A stretch of 64,000 nucleotides of DNA. It comes from Marmoricola sp. Leaf446. GTDB lineage: Bacteria; Actinomycetota; Actinomycetes; Propionibacteriales; Nocardioidaceae. The position numbers were made by a program, and so were the translations under genes. Each line of letters starts with the position of its first letter. Position 1 is the stretch's first letter. Below, piece after piece: positions 1 through 7,998 of this stretch. The stretch spans positions 206,797 through 270,796 of the forward strand of contig NZ_LMRF01000005.1 in the NCBI RefSeq assembly GCF_001424755.1, in the 5' to 3' direction. A model generated the notes under the pieces. That model had not been told where the DNA came from. It saw nothing but the letters and a program-made list of their open reading frames with translations, and searched no databases.

Positions 1-1
1 G

Positions 2-1033
2 GCGGCCGAATGGGTGGCCCACCACACCCGTCAGCGCCGGATCCACGCGCGCTCCGACCTCCGCCTGGCCCAGGTCCTGGAGCACCACCCCGCCACCGCG
101 ACCGCGATGGCCACCGGGGTCGTGAACGCCGACCAGGCCCGGGTGATCGTCCGGTCCGTCGACCGGCTCCCCACCCGCGGTGAGTTCGCCGTCGAAGACG
201 AGCAGCGGACCGCAGCCGAGCAGCACCTCGTCGCCCTTGCACGGCACCACGACGCCAAGGAGCTCGAGCTCCTGGGAGCCCGGTTGTTCGAGGTCATCGC
301 CCCCGACCTGGCCGAGGCCTACGAAGGACGACTGCTCGAGGCCCAGGAAGCAGCCGCAGCCCGCAAGACGTCGCTGACGATGGCCCAGACCTCCGACGGC
401 CTGTGTCGCGGCCGGTTCACGGTCCCGGCGTTGCACGGCGCGATCCTGTCCAAGGCGATCCTCGGGCTCGCCTCGCCCACGCGGTCGGACGATGTGGTCA
501 TCGACCCGGACCTGCCTACCCCGGTCCGTCACGGTGTCGCGTTCACGCAGCTCCTCGAAGCGCTCCCGGCCGAGGCCCTGCCGACGGTCGGGGGCGGTGA
601 CATCACGGTGGTGGTCACGATGCGGCTCGACCAGCTGCTCGCCGACCTGGCCACCGGCGGCGTCGCAACCCTCGACACCGGCACCCGCATCTCCGCCGGC
701 GAGGCCCGACGGCTGGCGTGCGCCCATCGACTGATCCCCGCCGTGCTCGGCGGTGCGTCGGTCCCGCTCGACCTCGGCCGGTCACGTCGGCTCCACAGCA
801 AGGCCCAGCGCCTGGCGCTCGCCCAGCGGGACGGTGGGTGCACCGCTGTGGGGTGTGACCGGCCGCCGGCGTTGTGTCACGCCCACCACGACGTCGCCTG
901 GTCCGACGGCGGCGCCACGTCGGTCGAGAACGGTCGGCTGCTGTGCGGCCACCACCACCGCCGCGTCCACGACCCGGCGTACCACCACCGCGTCAGACCC
1001 GACGGCGAGATCGACTTCCACCGACGCGAGTGA
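2..1033 (+). CDS. DUF222/HNH endonuclease family protein, 5' truncated by the window
   Basis: The reading frame is already open at base 2, so the true N-terminus lies outside; a GTG at 14 is only an internal possibility. The C-terminal 50 residues carry a clear HNH signature: a GCDRP cysteine, then CHAHH, W..GG, an N..LLC turn and a final HHHRRVH. Upstream is the helical DUF222 region typical of the actinobacterial '13E12 repeat' proteins, which are usually 400-500 residues; about 344 are visible here. The family is multicopy in Nocardioides-like genomes and its biological role is not settled. DNA nicking or cleavage is inferred from the HNH motif only. It ends 6 bp before the convergent MarR gene. 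Confidence 0.9.
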   Translation, partial: AAEWVAHHTRQRRIHARSDLRLAQVLEHHPATATAMATGVVNADQARVIVRSVDRLPTRGEFAVEDEQRTAAEQHLVALARHHDAKELELLGARLFEVIAPDLAEAYEGRLLEAQEAAAARKTSLTMAQTSDGLCRGRFTVPALHGAILSKAILGLASPTRSDDVVIDPDLPTPVRHGVAFTQLLEALPAEALPTVGGGDITVVVTMRLDQLLADLATGGVATLDTGTRISAGEARRLACAHRLIPAVLGGASVPLDLGRSRRLHSKAQRLALAQRDGGCTAVGCDRPPALCHAHHDVAWSDGGATSVENGRLLCGHHHRRVHDPAYHHRVRPDGEIDFHRRE

Positions 1034-1039
1034 GGCGGG

Positions 1040-1486
1040 CTACTCGACCTCACCCACGAGCAACGCATCCCGGCACGAGACGAGCGCGTCCCGCAGCTGC
1101 TCGGCCTGCGCGGGTTCGAGGTAGGCCGTCATCGCGGTCGCGACGCCCGCGACCCTTCCGTGCGCCTCACCGACCAGCGCATGCGCCTCCTCGGTCAGCT
1201 GCACCGCGAGCTCGCGCCGCGGGCCGGGGTGCTCGGACCGGACCACCAGGCCGCGCTCGACGAGCCCCTTCATCAGCACGCTCAGCGTCTGCCGGGTGAC
1301 GTAGCCGCGCCGGGCGAGCTCGGAGCTCGTGGCGCCGGGGTGCTCGAGCAGGGTGGCGAGGCAGACGTACTGCGGCATGGTCAACCCGAGCGGCCGCAGC
1401 GCCTCGTCCATGCGGCCGCGCAGCACCGACTGCGTCTCCTTGACCAGCTGACCGATCTCGAAGGACACCTGGTAGCGGACTGCCAT
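1040..1486 (-). CDS. MarR-family transcriptional regulator
   Basis: A 148-residue winged-helix regulator of normal MarR length. The ATG at 1486 was chosen because the protein then begins MAVRYQVSFEIGQLV; a longer frame upstream only shadows the neighbouring gene. The central segment (SELARRGYVTRQTLSVLMKG, about residues 60-80) is the helix-turn-helix, followed by the wing with the acidic-basic PGPRREL stretch. Its start codon overlaps the stop of the VOC gene by one base, so the two are co-transcribed. The palindromes just upstream of the VOC gene are the likely target, giving autoregulation of the pair. The ligand is unknown; a VOC partner suggests an electrophile or an antibiotic-like compound (inference). 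Confidence 0.88.
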   Translation of the reverse strand: MAVRYQVSFEIGQLVKETQSVLRGRMDEALRPLGLTMPQYVCLATLLEHPGATSSELARRGYVTRQTLSVLMKGLVERGLVVRSEHPGPRRELAVQLTEEAHALVGEAHGRVAGVATAMTAYLEPAQAEQLRDALVSCRDALLVGEVE

Positions 1487-1869
1487 CAGTCGTGCACCGT
1501 GATCAAGTAGCCGTCGGGGTCGAGGAAGCCGAACGTCCGACCGAACGGGCCGTCGAACGGCTCGACCGCGATCGGTACGCCGCCCCCTTCCAGCCGGTCG
1601 TGCAGCGCCTGCGCGTCGTCGGCCTTCAGCCACAGGGCTACCCCGGCACCGGGTCGCGGGCTGATCTGGTCGAGGTCGACCCCGGGCAGCGGCTCGCGCA
1701 CCGCGAACGGGATGGGGTTCGTCGCGAACACGACGGCGCCGGGCGGTGAGGCTCTTACACGCGATAGCCCGCAGCGGGACTCGTAGAAAGCCGCGGACGC
1801 CTCGACGTCGCGGACCTGGAGGGCGAGGAAGCTGGGGCCTTCGATGGTGGGGTTGCTGGTCGTCGTCAT
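1486..1869 (-). CDS. VOC (glyoxalase/bleomycin-resistance fold) protein
   Basis: A 127-residue protein of single-domain VOC size with the paired beta-alpha-beta-beta-beta pattern. It opens with FLALQVRDVEASAAFYE, contains a mid-protein PGAGVALWLKADDAQALHDRL, and ends with a GRTFGFLDPDGYLITVHD segment typical of the metal-binding C-terminal half. Such proteins bind or modify small molecules (glyoxalase, dioxygenase, sequestration), and the sequence does not settle which. It is the first gene of a two-gene unit with a MarR regulator. The start ATG lies 10 bp from a strong palindrome, so expression is probably repressed until an inducer is present. Confidence 0.88.
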   Translation of the reverse strand: MTTTSNPTIEGPSFLALQVRDVEASAAFYESRCGLSRVRASPPGAVVFATNPIPFAVREPLPGVDLDQISPRPGAGVALWLKADDAQALHDRLEGGGVPIAVEPFDGPFGRTFGFLDPDGYLITVHD

Positions 1870-1879
1870 GTCACAACAC

Positions 1880-1914
1880 TGACACTGGTCCGAGTCAGTG
1901 TCAACACATTGACA
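1880..1914 (-). promoter_or_regulatory. Candidate MarR operator upstream of the VOC-MarR pair
   Basis: Two overlapping dyads lie 11-45 bp upstream of the VOC start. The first is perfect, with 8-bp arms TGACACTG (1880-1887) and CAGTGTCA (1896-1903) around an 8-bp spacer. The second has TGTCAA (1899-1904) and TTGACA (1909-1914) around 4 bp. On the minus strand a TTGACA element that could serve as a -35 box sits inside the first dyad, so a bound dimer would block transcription. Assignment to the adjacent MarR protein is by position. Confidence 0.75.
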
Positions 1915-1926
1915 ACCGCGTTCACA

Positions 1927-2856
1927 TCAACGACGCCAGGTCGTCGACCTTCGCGCCACGTCGTAGATGGCGTCGACCTGCTCCTCATCCAACGTGGGAC
2001 CCAGGCGCAGCAGCCACTTCGCGACCTGCATGCGGAGCACGACGTGGACGCCGGTCGGCTGCGCCTTGACGACGAAGTCGCCCGCGTTGACCGTGACCAG
2101 CAAGCCGCCCACCGGCACCGCGAACCCGACGCACTCGCTCAGCAGCTCCGCGGCTCGTGAGGCCTCGAACCGGGCGTTGCGCACGCAGGGCTGCTTGTGA
2201 CCGTCGACGAGGAAGGTGTTGCCACCCACCCAGATCTTGGCCCCGGGGTGGTGCTTGGTGTTGATGGTGAAGACGCCGCCCGGACCGACGGCCAGGTGGT
2301 CGATGTCGGAGCCACGTGTGCCCACCGGGATCGAGTGCAGGAAGCGCCAGCGAGGGTCCCGGGCGGCCACCTTTGCCAGCTTGGCCGCCACCTTCTCCTC
2401 GCCGTCGGCCCCGATGCGCCACCCACGCTCCTCGGTGTGCACCCCGAGCACCCGAGCCAGGACGCTCTTCACCGGCGCGGCCTGGTGCGCCGCGACGGCG
2501 ATCTCCCGGATGCCCTCGGCCGGCTGGTTGGTGGCGAGGTCCACCCACGGACGCTCGGGTACGACAGGTGCGGGTGCCTCGGGGATGATGGCGGGAGGCG
2601 GCGGCGCTACAGCTGCAGGCGGCGACACCCTCGGGGTCGGCCCGGTCAGCTTCCAGGTCGCGGCAGCGTCGGCGACGGTGGAGAGCCACTCGGGACTCGC
2701 GGGGTGCGGCTCGTCGGTCTTCAGGTCCCAGTAGCCGAGGTCGAGCTCGTCGGCTCCCTTGACGTACAGGCGGTCGTGCCCGAACCGCTTCCAGCGCACG
2801 ACCTGGGCGGGTCCGTCACGCAGGGCATCGGCCCCCAGCTCGGCTTCGGCAGTCAT
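1927..2856 (-). CDS. NERD-domain protein (nuclease-related domain)
   Basis: A 309-residue protein. Residues 1-55 are a small folded head, 60-115 a proline-rich linker, and about 145-260 a NERD domain. The diagnostic stretch reads GADGEEKVAAKLAKV, LHSIPVG, DIDHLAVGPGGVFTINTKHH. NERD is a restriction-endonuclease-like fold; the D of DIDH and the NTKHH strand correspond to the D...(E/Q)xK core, but with T-K in place of E-x-K. Catalysis is therefore uncertain. NERD proteins are common in actinobacteria and are proposed to act in DNA processing. A GGGGGA ribosome-binding site precedes the ATG. No operon partner is evident. Confidence 0.87.
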   Translation of the reverse strand: MTAEAELGADALRDGPAQVVRWKRFGHDRLYVKGADELDLGYWDLKTDEPHPASPEWLSTVADAAATWKLTGPTPRVSPPAAVAPPPPAIIPEAPAPVVPERPWVDLATNQPAEGIREIAVAAHQAAPVKSVLARVLGVHTEERGWRIGADGEEKVAAKLAKVAARDPRWRFLHSIPVGTRGSDIDHLAVGPGGVFTINTKHHPGAKIWVGGNTFLVDGHKQPCVRNARFEASRAAELLSECVGFAVPVGGLLVTVNAGDFVVKAQPTGVHVVLRMQVAKWLLRLGPTLDEEQVDAIYDVARRSTTWRR

Positions 2857-2943
2857 GACGTTCCCCCAACATGCTCAAATCGGACACCCACAGGATGCCG
2901 ACGAGCGGGACTGCGCGGGGCCGTTCTGGTCAAACTGGCGGAC

Positions 2944-3825
2944 TCACACCACCAACCGCAGCACCCGCTCCGCCACCCCAACGGTGACCTGCTGGCCCCA
3001 CCGCAGCGTGAGGTGGTCGGCCTCCATCCCGTCACCGAAGGCCACCAGGCCGTCGGTCTCGACGGTGACCACCAGAGGCTCGGAGAGGACGACGCCCTCG
3101 GTCGACGAGACCCCCGTCGCCGGCGAGGGCCAGGCCTCCCGGACGAACCACGCCAGCCGCGCCTCGGTCGGCGCCGGCAGGGCGAGCTGTGAACGGCGCT
3201 CGAGCCAGGCCGACCGGCACCAGCCGGTCGCACCCGTGCCCGTCGCCACAAGCAGCCCCGACGACGCCTGCCGCTCGGGCGCTCCCCCGGGCGCGGTCAG
3301 CGTGTAGCGCGCGGTCTGGTGGCTGGGGTGGCCGACGTACACCTCGTTGAGCGCGACCAGCACCTGCCCGTCGTCGGTGCGCGCCTCGACCATGGTGCGC
3401 GGCTCGATCCGCCCCTTCCCGTGGAGCAGCGCGGCGGTCGCCGAGGACCGGTGTCGCACCAGCACGCCGGGGTTGCGGCCAGGCTCGGGGTCGATGCCGA
3501 TGACCGGCTGGCCGCTGAGGTACTTCGCGACGTTGGCCACCAGCCCGTCCTGCCCCACCACGACCACCAGGTCGTCCGGCTCGAACAGGAACCGGTCGAG
3601 GTCGCCCCGTTCGACGCTCCCCCGGCGCCAGTCGAGCGGGATCGCCGCGCCCACCTCGGCCAGCGCCGATCGCTGCGCCTCGTCGCGGGCGTCCAGCTCG
3701 TCGAGGTCGCGGCCGCGGGTGGAGAGGAAGAACGCCGCCTGCCCGCGGGTGCCGTGGCGGGCGAGGAGCTCGGCGAGCTCGGTACGCCGGTGCACCACGA
3801 CCACCCGCGGGGCGAGGCCGGTCAC
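2944..3825 (-). CDS. NAD-kinase-like protein (ATP-NAD kinase fold)
   Basis: A 293-residue protein with the order of NAD kinase motifs in variant form. GQDG (91-94) stands in place of the usual GGDG phosphate loop and is followed by [22 protein letters not shown] (158-162) matches the NE motif, and TGTGATGW (195-202) takes the place of the TPTGSTAY strand. The fold assignment is good; whether it phosphorylates NAD is less sure because the first catalytic motif differs. It overlaps the upstream SPFH gene by 4 bp and lies in a unit divergent from an NrtR-type regulator, a family that controls NAD metabolism. That context favours a nicotinamide-nucleotide or related substrate (inference). Confidence 0.72.
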   Translation of the reverse strand: MTGLAPRVVVVHRRTELAELLARHGTRGQAAFFLSTRGRDLDELDARDEAQRSALAEVGAAIPLDWRRGSVERGDLDRFLFEPDDLVVVVGQDGLVANVAKYLSGQPVIGIDPEPGRNPGVLVRHRSSATAALLHGKGRIEPRTMVEARTDDGQVLVALNEVYVGHPSHQTARYTLTAPGGAPERQASSGLLVATGTGATGWCRSAWLERRSQLALPAPTEARLAWFVREAWPSPATGVSSTEGVVLSEPLVVTVETDGLVAFGDGMEADHLTLRWGQQVTVGVAERVLRLVV

Positions 3826-4829
3826 GACGCCTCCTTCGCGGCACCCAGCTTGGCGAGGACCGGCGCGAGCAGGTCAGGCGTCAGCACCAGGCTCTCGATG
3901 CGGGGCAGGTTGCCGGCCAGCTCCTTGACGGCCAGGCCGAGCAGCACGGCCTCGCTGAGATCGGCGTACGCCGCGACCCGCGCCGCCTCCGCCTCGCCCT
4001 CGGCCACACCGGCCGAGCGAGTCGCCTCGGCCTTCGCGACCGCCAGTCGTTCGGTACGCCGCGCCTCGGCGTCGGTGGCGATCTCGCCGGCCGCCGCGGC
4101 CTCCTCGGCCTGACGGCGGGCGTTGGCGCCGCGCTGGCTGACCAGCTCCTCCTCGCGCCGGGCGAGCTCGATCTGGGTCTGCAGCTCGTTCTGCCCGATC
4201 GCACGCTCGCGCTCGACGGCCATCGCGCGCCGCTCGTACGTCGCCCGGTCGGCGTCCTGCTGCACCTGCTCTCGCGTCGGGGTGCGCAGCGCCTTCTCGA
4301 CCTCCGGCTCGGGCCGGACCGCGACGACGCGGACCCCGATGACGGCGATGCCGGTCTCGCTGAGGCGGCCGTCGGCGGCCAGGCCCTCCGCGATCGCGGC
4401 GCGGATCGGCCGCACCCCGCCGGCCAGCACGGTGGTCAGCTCGGCCCCGGCGATGAGGTCGACGGCGTGCTGCTGGGCGCTCTCGGTGAGCAGCCCCGCG
4501 ACCTGGTCGAGCGGCGTACCCCTCCAGCGGCCGTGCTCGGGGTCGATCGAGAAGTCGATGCGGCCCGCGGCGACCGTCGGATCGACGACACGGAAGGTGA
4601 CCGTGGCCTGCACGCTCACGTCCTGGAAGTCGGCGGTGCGGGCGTGCAGCAGCAGCGCCAGGTCGCGGTCGTCGACCGGCACCTCGGTGAGGACCGCGCT
4701 GAGCGGGCGGTACCAGAAGGCCGCCCCGACCCCGGCGTGGACGGTCCTCCCGTTGCGCACGTGGGCGACGTGGGTGGTGGCGTTGCCGCGCAGGTGGCGG
4801 ACCAACGGGTAGCGGGCGATGTCAGCCAT
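3822..4829 (-). CDS. SPFH/Band 7 domain protein
   Basis: A 335-residue protein. The ATG at 4829 was chosen because GGAGG lies just ahead of it. Residues 1-190 form the SPFH (prohibitin-homology) domain. About 195-300 is a long charged, alanine- and glutamate-rich coiled coil ([20 protein letters not shown]), as in flotillins. No transmembrane segment is obvious, so membrane association would be by hairpin or partner. SPFH proteins form membrane-bound oligomeric scaffolds. It shares a 4-bp ATGA overlap with the NAD-kinase-like gene and faces an NrtR regulator across two operator-like palindromes, suggesting NAD- or ADP-ribose-responsive control. Confidence 0.85.
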   Translation of the reverse strand: MADIARYPLVRHLRGNATTHVAHVRNGRTVHAGVGAAFWYRPLSAVLTEVPVDDRDLALLLHARTADFQDVSVQATVTFRVVDPTVAAGRIDFSIDPEHGRWRGTPLDQVAGLLTESAQQHAVDLIAGAELTTVLAGGVRPIRAAIAEGLAADGRLSETGIAVIGVRVVAVRPEPEVEKALRTPTREQVQQDADRATYERRAMAVERERAIGQNELQTQIELARREEELVSQRGANARRQAEEAAAAGEIATDAEARRTERLAVAKAEATRSAGVAEGEAEAARVAAYADLSEAVLLGLAVKELAGNLPRIESLVLTPDLLAPVLAKLGAAKEAS

Positions 4830-4851
4830 GGTGACCTCCGGTGGATTGTTT

Positions 4852-4900
4852 TCGTCGTAATGACGATAAGCCTCCTGATCCGTTCTCGTCAACTCGACGA
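4852..4900. promoter_or_regulatory. Twin palindromic operators between the SPFH and nrtR genes
   Basis: Two copies of the dyad TCGTC-N5-GACGA occur in the 91-bp divergent intergenic region, at 4852-4866 (spacer GTAAT) and 4886-4900 (spacer AACTC). Centres are 34 bp apart, close to three helical turns. Site 1 is 23 bp from the SPFH start and site 2 is 20 bp from the nrtR start, so one regulator could control both directions. The obvious candidate is the NrtR protein encoded alongside. Confidence 0.8.
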
Positions 4901-4920
4901 TTAGTCGGTAGGGTCACACC

Positions 4921-5619
4921 ATGGCCTACGACCCGAGCGCCTTCGAGCCCTTCGCCGTCACCGTCGACCTCGTCGTCCTGACCATCCGAGACGACGAGCT
5001 GTGCGTGTTGACGGTGGAGCGGGGCGAGGAGCCGTACGCCGGCCGGCGCGCCCTCCCCGGCGGGTTCGTCCTGCCGGACGAGGACCTGGAGACCGCCGCG
5101 CTGCGCGAGCTCGCCGAGGAGACCGGGCTGACCGCCACGGACGTCCACCTCGAGCAGCTCCGCACGTACGGCGCCCCCGCCCGCGACCCCCGGATGCGCG
5201 TCGTCAGCGTCGCCCACCTGGCGCTCGCCCCCGACCTCCCGACGCCGCAGGCCGGCACCGACGCAGCGGCGGCCTCGTGGGTGCCGGTGTCATCGGTCGG
5301 GCCCCTCGCCTTCGACCACGACGAGGTCCTGCGCGACGGTCTCGAGCGCGCCCGCGCCAAGCTGGAGTACTCCCCCCTCGCCACCGCCTTCTGCCCGCCG
5401 GAGTTCACGATCGGCGAGCTGCGGCGGGTCTACGAGGTCGTCTGGGGCGTATCGCTCGACCCGCGCAACTTCCATCGGAAGGCGACGGCGACGCCGGGGT
5501 TTCTCGTGGCTACCGGCGAGCGGACGAACCGGCAGGGTGGGCGGCCGGCGGAGCTGTTTCGGCGGGGGGAGGCCATCGCGCTTCTTCCCCCGATGAACCG
5601 ACCGGCACCTCACAGCTAG
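4921..5619 (+). CDS. nrtR: NrtR-type Nudix-related transcriptional regulator
   Basis: A 232-residue two-domain protein. Residues 10-150 form a Nudix domain with an intact Nudix box at 48-70 (GX5E, then RELAEETGL), so hydrolase activity is possible, although most NrtR regulators only bind ADP-ribose. Residues 155-225 form the winged helix (FTIGELRRVYEVVWG, NFHRKATATPGFL, GRPAELFRR). NrtR proteins repress NAD biosynthesis genes and release DNA on binding an ADP-ribose-type ligand. The divergent SPFH/NAD-kinase-like unit and the two identical palindromes between the genes support local control and autoregulation. The target genes are not the usual nadABC or nadM set, which is unusual. Confidence 0.85.
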   Translation: MAYDPSAFEPFAVTVDLVVLTIRDDELCVLTVERGEEPYAGRRALPGGFVLPDEDLETAALRELAEETGLTATDVHLEQLRTYGAPARDPRMRVVSVAHLALAPDLPTPQAGTDAAAASWVPVSSVGPLAFDHDEVLRDGLERARAKLEYSPLATAFCPPEFTIGELRRVYEVVWGVSLDPRNFHRKATATPGFLVATGERTNRQGGRPAELFRRGEAIALLPPMNRPAPHS

Positions 5620-5782
5620 AACGCGCGTTCGCATCGACACCCCACCGAACTATCGTTAAGGCGCTCAGACCATCCCCTGGAACTTGACGACCATCTCGCA
5701 CTCGGCAGAAGGCACACGTCGTGGGTTCCACAACCGGCGGTGGTCTCAAACATCGCCGCGCCGCGCCCAACGTCAGAGGTAC

Positions 5783-6322
5783 CTAATATCCAACGAGAAG
5801 CACTCCGTCGAAAGGCAACTTCAGACGCCGGCTGGCATACACCGCCTCAAGCAGGCTTACAGTGCTTAGGTAGGCATGCTCGGTGCCTTGTCGAGCGCCG
5901 GATTTGAAACGGTAGGCGAGGGGTTGGGCTAGCACAAGGAACGCGGCGTCGAGGATCAGGCTGGTCCGCACGAGATCTCGATACTCAGCATTGCCTCGCG
6001 CCCCTCTGCCGGCCTCCACCTCAACAACGACGCCGTACCCCGAGTGGGCGGCGTCGACTTCGTAGGTCAGCGTGGGCACCCCACGTTCTCCGAAAAGGAC
6101 CGGGCGCCGAACTCGCCCAACATGGCCTTTGCCGTCCTCAACCTGGAATCCTAGCTTTATAAGCCCCGGCGAAAGCACGGCCAGTACAGCGTCGCTGCTA
6201 AGACCCGTCCTCGAATTTTCCGTCGAGATCGTCGCTTCGACGGAAGCAAAAACTCCTACCACCGATTCGACCCACGCTGGGGGTGCGGCGTTTGCGGGAA
6301 AGTACCTCCAGTTTGGATACAT
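5783..6322 (-). CDS. Putative restriction-endonuclease-like protein
   Basis: A 179-residue protein; the ATG at 6322 (MYPNWRYFP) was chosen over an upstream in-frame ATG at 6403, neither having a strong ribosome-binding site. The core reads YEVDAAHSGYGVVVEVEAGR: D90, then E101-x-E103. This resembles the D-(X)n-E-x-E or E-x-K active site of PD-(D/E)XK nucleases such as BamHI/BglII-type enzymes. Following helices (YRDLVRTSLILDAAFLVLA, ASRRLKLPF) fit a small alpha/beta nuclease. G+C is lower than in the flanking chromosome. It is divergent from the cytosine methyltransferase gene, so a restriction role is plausible but unproven. Confidence 0.6.
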   Translation of the reverse strand: MYPNWRYFPANAAPPAWVESVVGVFASVEATISTENSRTGLSSDAVLAVLSPGLIKLGFQVEDGKGHVGRVRRPVLFGERGVPTLTYEVDAAHSGYGVVVEVEAGRGARGNAEYRDLVRTSLILDAAFLVLAQPLAYRFKSGARQGTEHAYLSTVSLLEAVYASRRLKLPFDGVLLVGY

Positions 6323-6747
6323 AGGTCGCAGCTTGTCAGATCGCTGTCCCAAAGTGCCTGCTGCACGGACAGGTGCCATCTGATGCGGCCACTCACCTGT
6401 CATTCCAAGTTGCCAGTCCGAGCGGGTACGGGCAGTCCACTTCGAGGGGCAGACCGGCCCAACGCCCCACTAGAAGACCGGCATCACAATCAGACGCGCG
6501 TCTACAGTTCAGGCGGCCCGGTTGCGTTGCGGAGACTCGACGAGGCTCAGGCTAGGTGCGACCGCCCTAGGCGGACGAGCGTGAACCTCGTCCACAGACG
6601 ACGCTGGCGCCTCGGCGGGCCGAGCCCGAGGCGTGTACTCCACGGTCGGCACGCCGCAGCTAGCCGGGGGCGTGTCCAGCGGGCTAAGTTGCGCATTACT
6701 CTGGGTCCCACCGTTGTCGCTGGGGACTGCCATGAGGGACGTGTGTA
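6323..6747. other. Divergent intergenic region of the island, no confident gene
   Basis: About 425 bp separate the nuclease-like gene from the methyltransferase gene. A 74-codon frame at 6509-6733 on the minus strand and a 121-codon frame on the plus strand both lack recognisable domains and have uneven composition. They may be chance frames. The region probably contains the two divergent promoters; a GAGGG ribosome-binding site for the methyltransferase is at 6734-6738. No inverted repeat typical of a controller-protein box was seen. Confidence 0.4.
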
Positions 6748-7962
6748 GTGGGTCTTGTGTTGTCGTGCTTCAGCGGCGCCGGCGGCATGGACCTCGGCCT
6801 CGAAAGCGCCGGATTCGAGTCTGCAGGCTGCATCGAACTCGACCAGGTTGCGCGTGACACCGTGCATAAGAACCGCGCAAATGACGTATGGCCAGTTCTT
6901 GACATCACCGATGTTGTCGAGGCCGGAAAGTCGCTAACTCCTTCACACCTGGGAATTGCGCCGGGGGAGCTGACGTTGATCGCTGGAGGGCCTCCGTGCC
7001 AGTCCTTCAGCATGGCCGCGCAATGGAACCGGCCAAAGACGGGCATGAATGACGACCGAGGGCAAACAATCCATGGACTGCTCGACCTTACCGAGCGCAT
7101 GCTCCCGCAAGCCATCCTGATTGAGAACGTTGCAGGTTTTCTTCGCGGACAAAATTCTGCCGAAGCGGCGATCGGACACCGGCTTCGAGACATCAACTTC
7201 AAGCATAAAACAAAGTATCGCCTACACCACTGGGTTTTGAACGCCGCTGATTATGGCGTACCCCAAAATCGGCGACGCGTAATTGCTGTAGCTTTCCGGG
7301 ATTTGCCACACGACGTATTGCTACCCAAACCGCCGGCACCGTATAGCGATGAACATCTGACGGCCTGGGACGCGCTTGGTGGCCTGACACCGACTGTGGT
7401 GCCGGAGGCGGAGGGGCGCTACGCGGAGTTGCTGGCGTGCATCCCCGAGGGCGGAAACTATCAGCACCTGACAGCTAGAGGTGGCGGGAGGGATGTGGAG
7501 CTGTTTGGTTACCGCACCCGCTACTGGTCCTTCCTCTTGAAGTTGCGTCGAGATGCTCCAGCTTGGACCCTTCCGGCGAGCCCGGGGCCCTCGACGGGCC
7601 CCTTCCACTGGGAGAACCGTCCGCTGGCAATCGAGGAGCGGCTTGCCCTGCAGGGCTTTCCGGCGGGATGGCAGCTCGCCGGGAACAAGCGTGACGGAGT
7701 ACGCCTCGTCGGCAACGCGACGCCACCCCCCCTTGCTGAATCGATGGGGTTGTACATTCGATCCGTCATCGCGGACGGGGGACAAATGCTGTCCGTCGAC
7801 GATCTTCGGCCGCGGCTGGCCGTTCCGCGTCGAGGCGCGCCTCCCAAGCCAACACCTCCCGCTGAGCTGCCTAATGCCTGGCGACCCAAGGTCGGACCCA
7901 AGGAAGCGCATCCCGGCAAAGGCGAAGGGCCCGCAGGCCACGGCAGGAGTGTCGATGTTTGA
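6748..7962 (+). CDS. DNA (cytosine-5) methyltransferase
   Basis: A 404-residue C5 methyltransferase with its motifs in order. Motif I is FSGAGGMDLGLESAGF (8-23), motif IV is GGPPCQSFS with catalytic Cys84, motif VI is ENVAG (126-130), motif VIII is QNRRR (173-177) and motif X is GNATPPPLA (322-330). The target-recognition region is roughly residues 215-285. The GTG start follows an in-frame stop 12 bp upstream and has a GAGGG ribosome-binding site. The last 60 residues beyond motif X are basic and proline-rich. It leads a plus-strand unit with a ParB-like and a nuclease-like gene, which argues for a restriction-modification or modification-guided defence role. The recognition sequence cannot be read from the protein. 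Confidence 0.95.
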   Translation: MGLVLSCFSGAGGMDLGLESAGFESAGCIELDQVARDTVHKNRANDVWPVLDITDVVEAGKSLTPSHLGIAPGELTLIAGGPPCQSFSMAAQWNRPKTGMNDDRGQTIHGLLDLTERMLPQAILIENVAGFLRGQNSAEAAIGHRLRDINFKHKTKYRLHHWVLNAADYGVPQNRRRVIAVAFRDLPHDVLLPKPPAPYSDEHLTAWDALGGLTPTVVPEAEGRYAELLACIPEGGNYQHLTARGGGRDVELFGYRTRYWSFLLKLRRDAPAWTLPASPGPSTGPFHWENRPLAIEERLALQGFPAGWQLAGNKRDGVRLVGNATPPPLAESMGLYIRSVIADGGQMLSVDDLRPRLAVPRRGAPPKPTPPAELPNAWRPKVGPKEAHPGKGEGPAGHGRSVDV

Positions 7963-7998
7963 TCAAAGGCCGAAGGCGAGCATGAAGAGGCGGTTCTC

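Noticed and set aside
6509-6733. A 74-residue minus-strand frame in the island as a possible small gene
   Set aside because: Proline/alanine-rich, no ribosome-binding site of note and no recognisable domain; left as part of the intergenic region.
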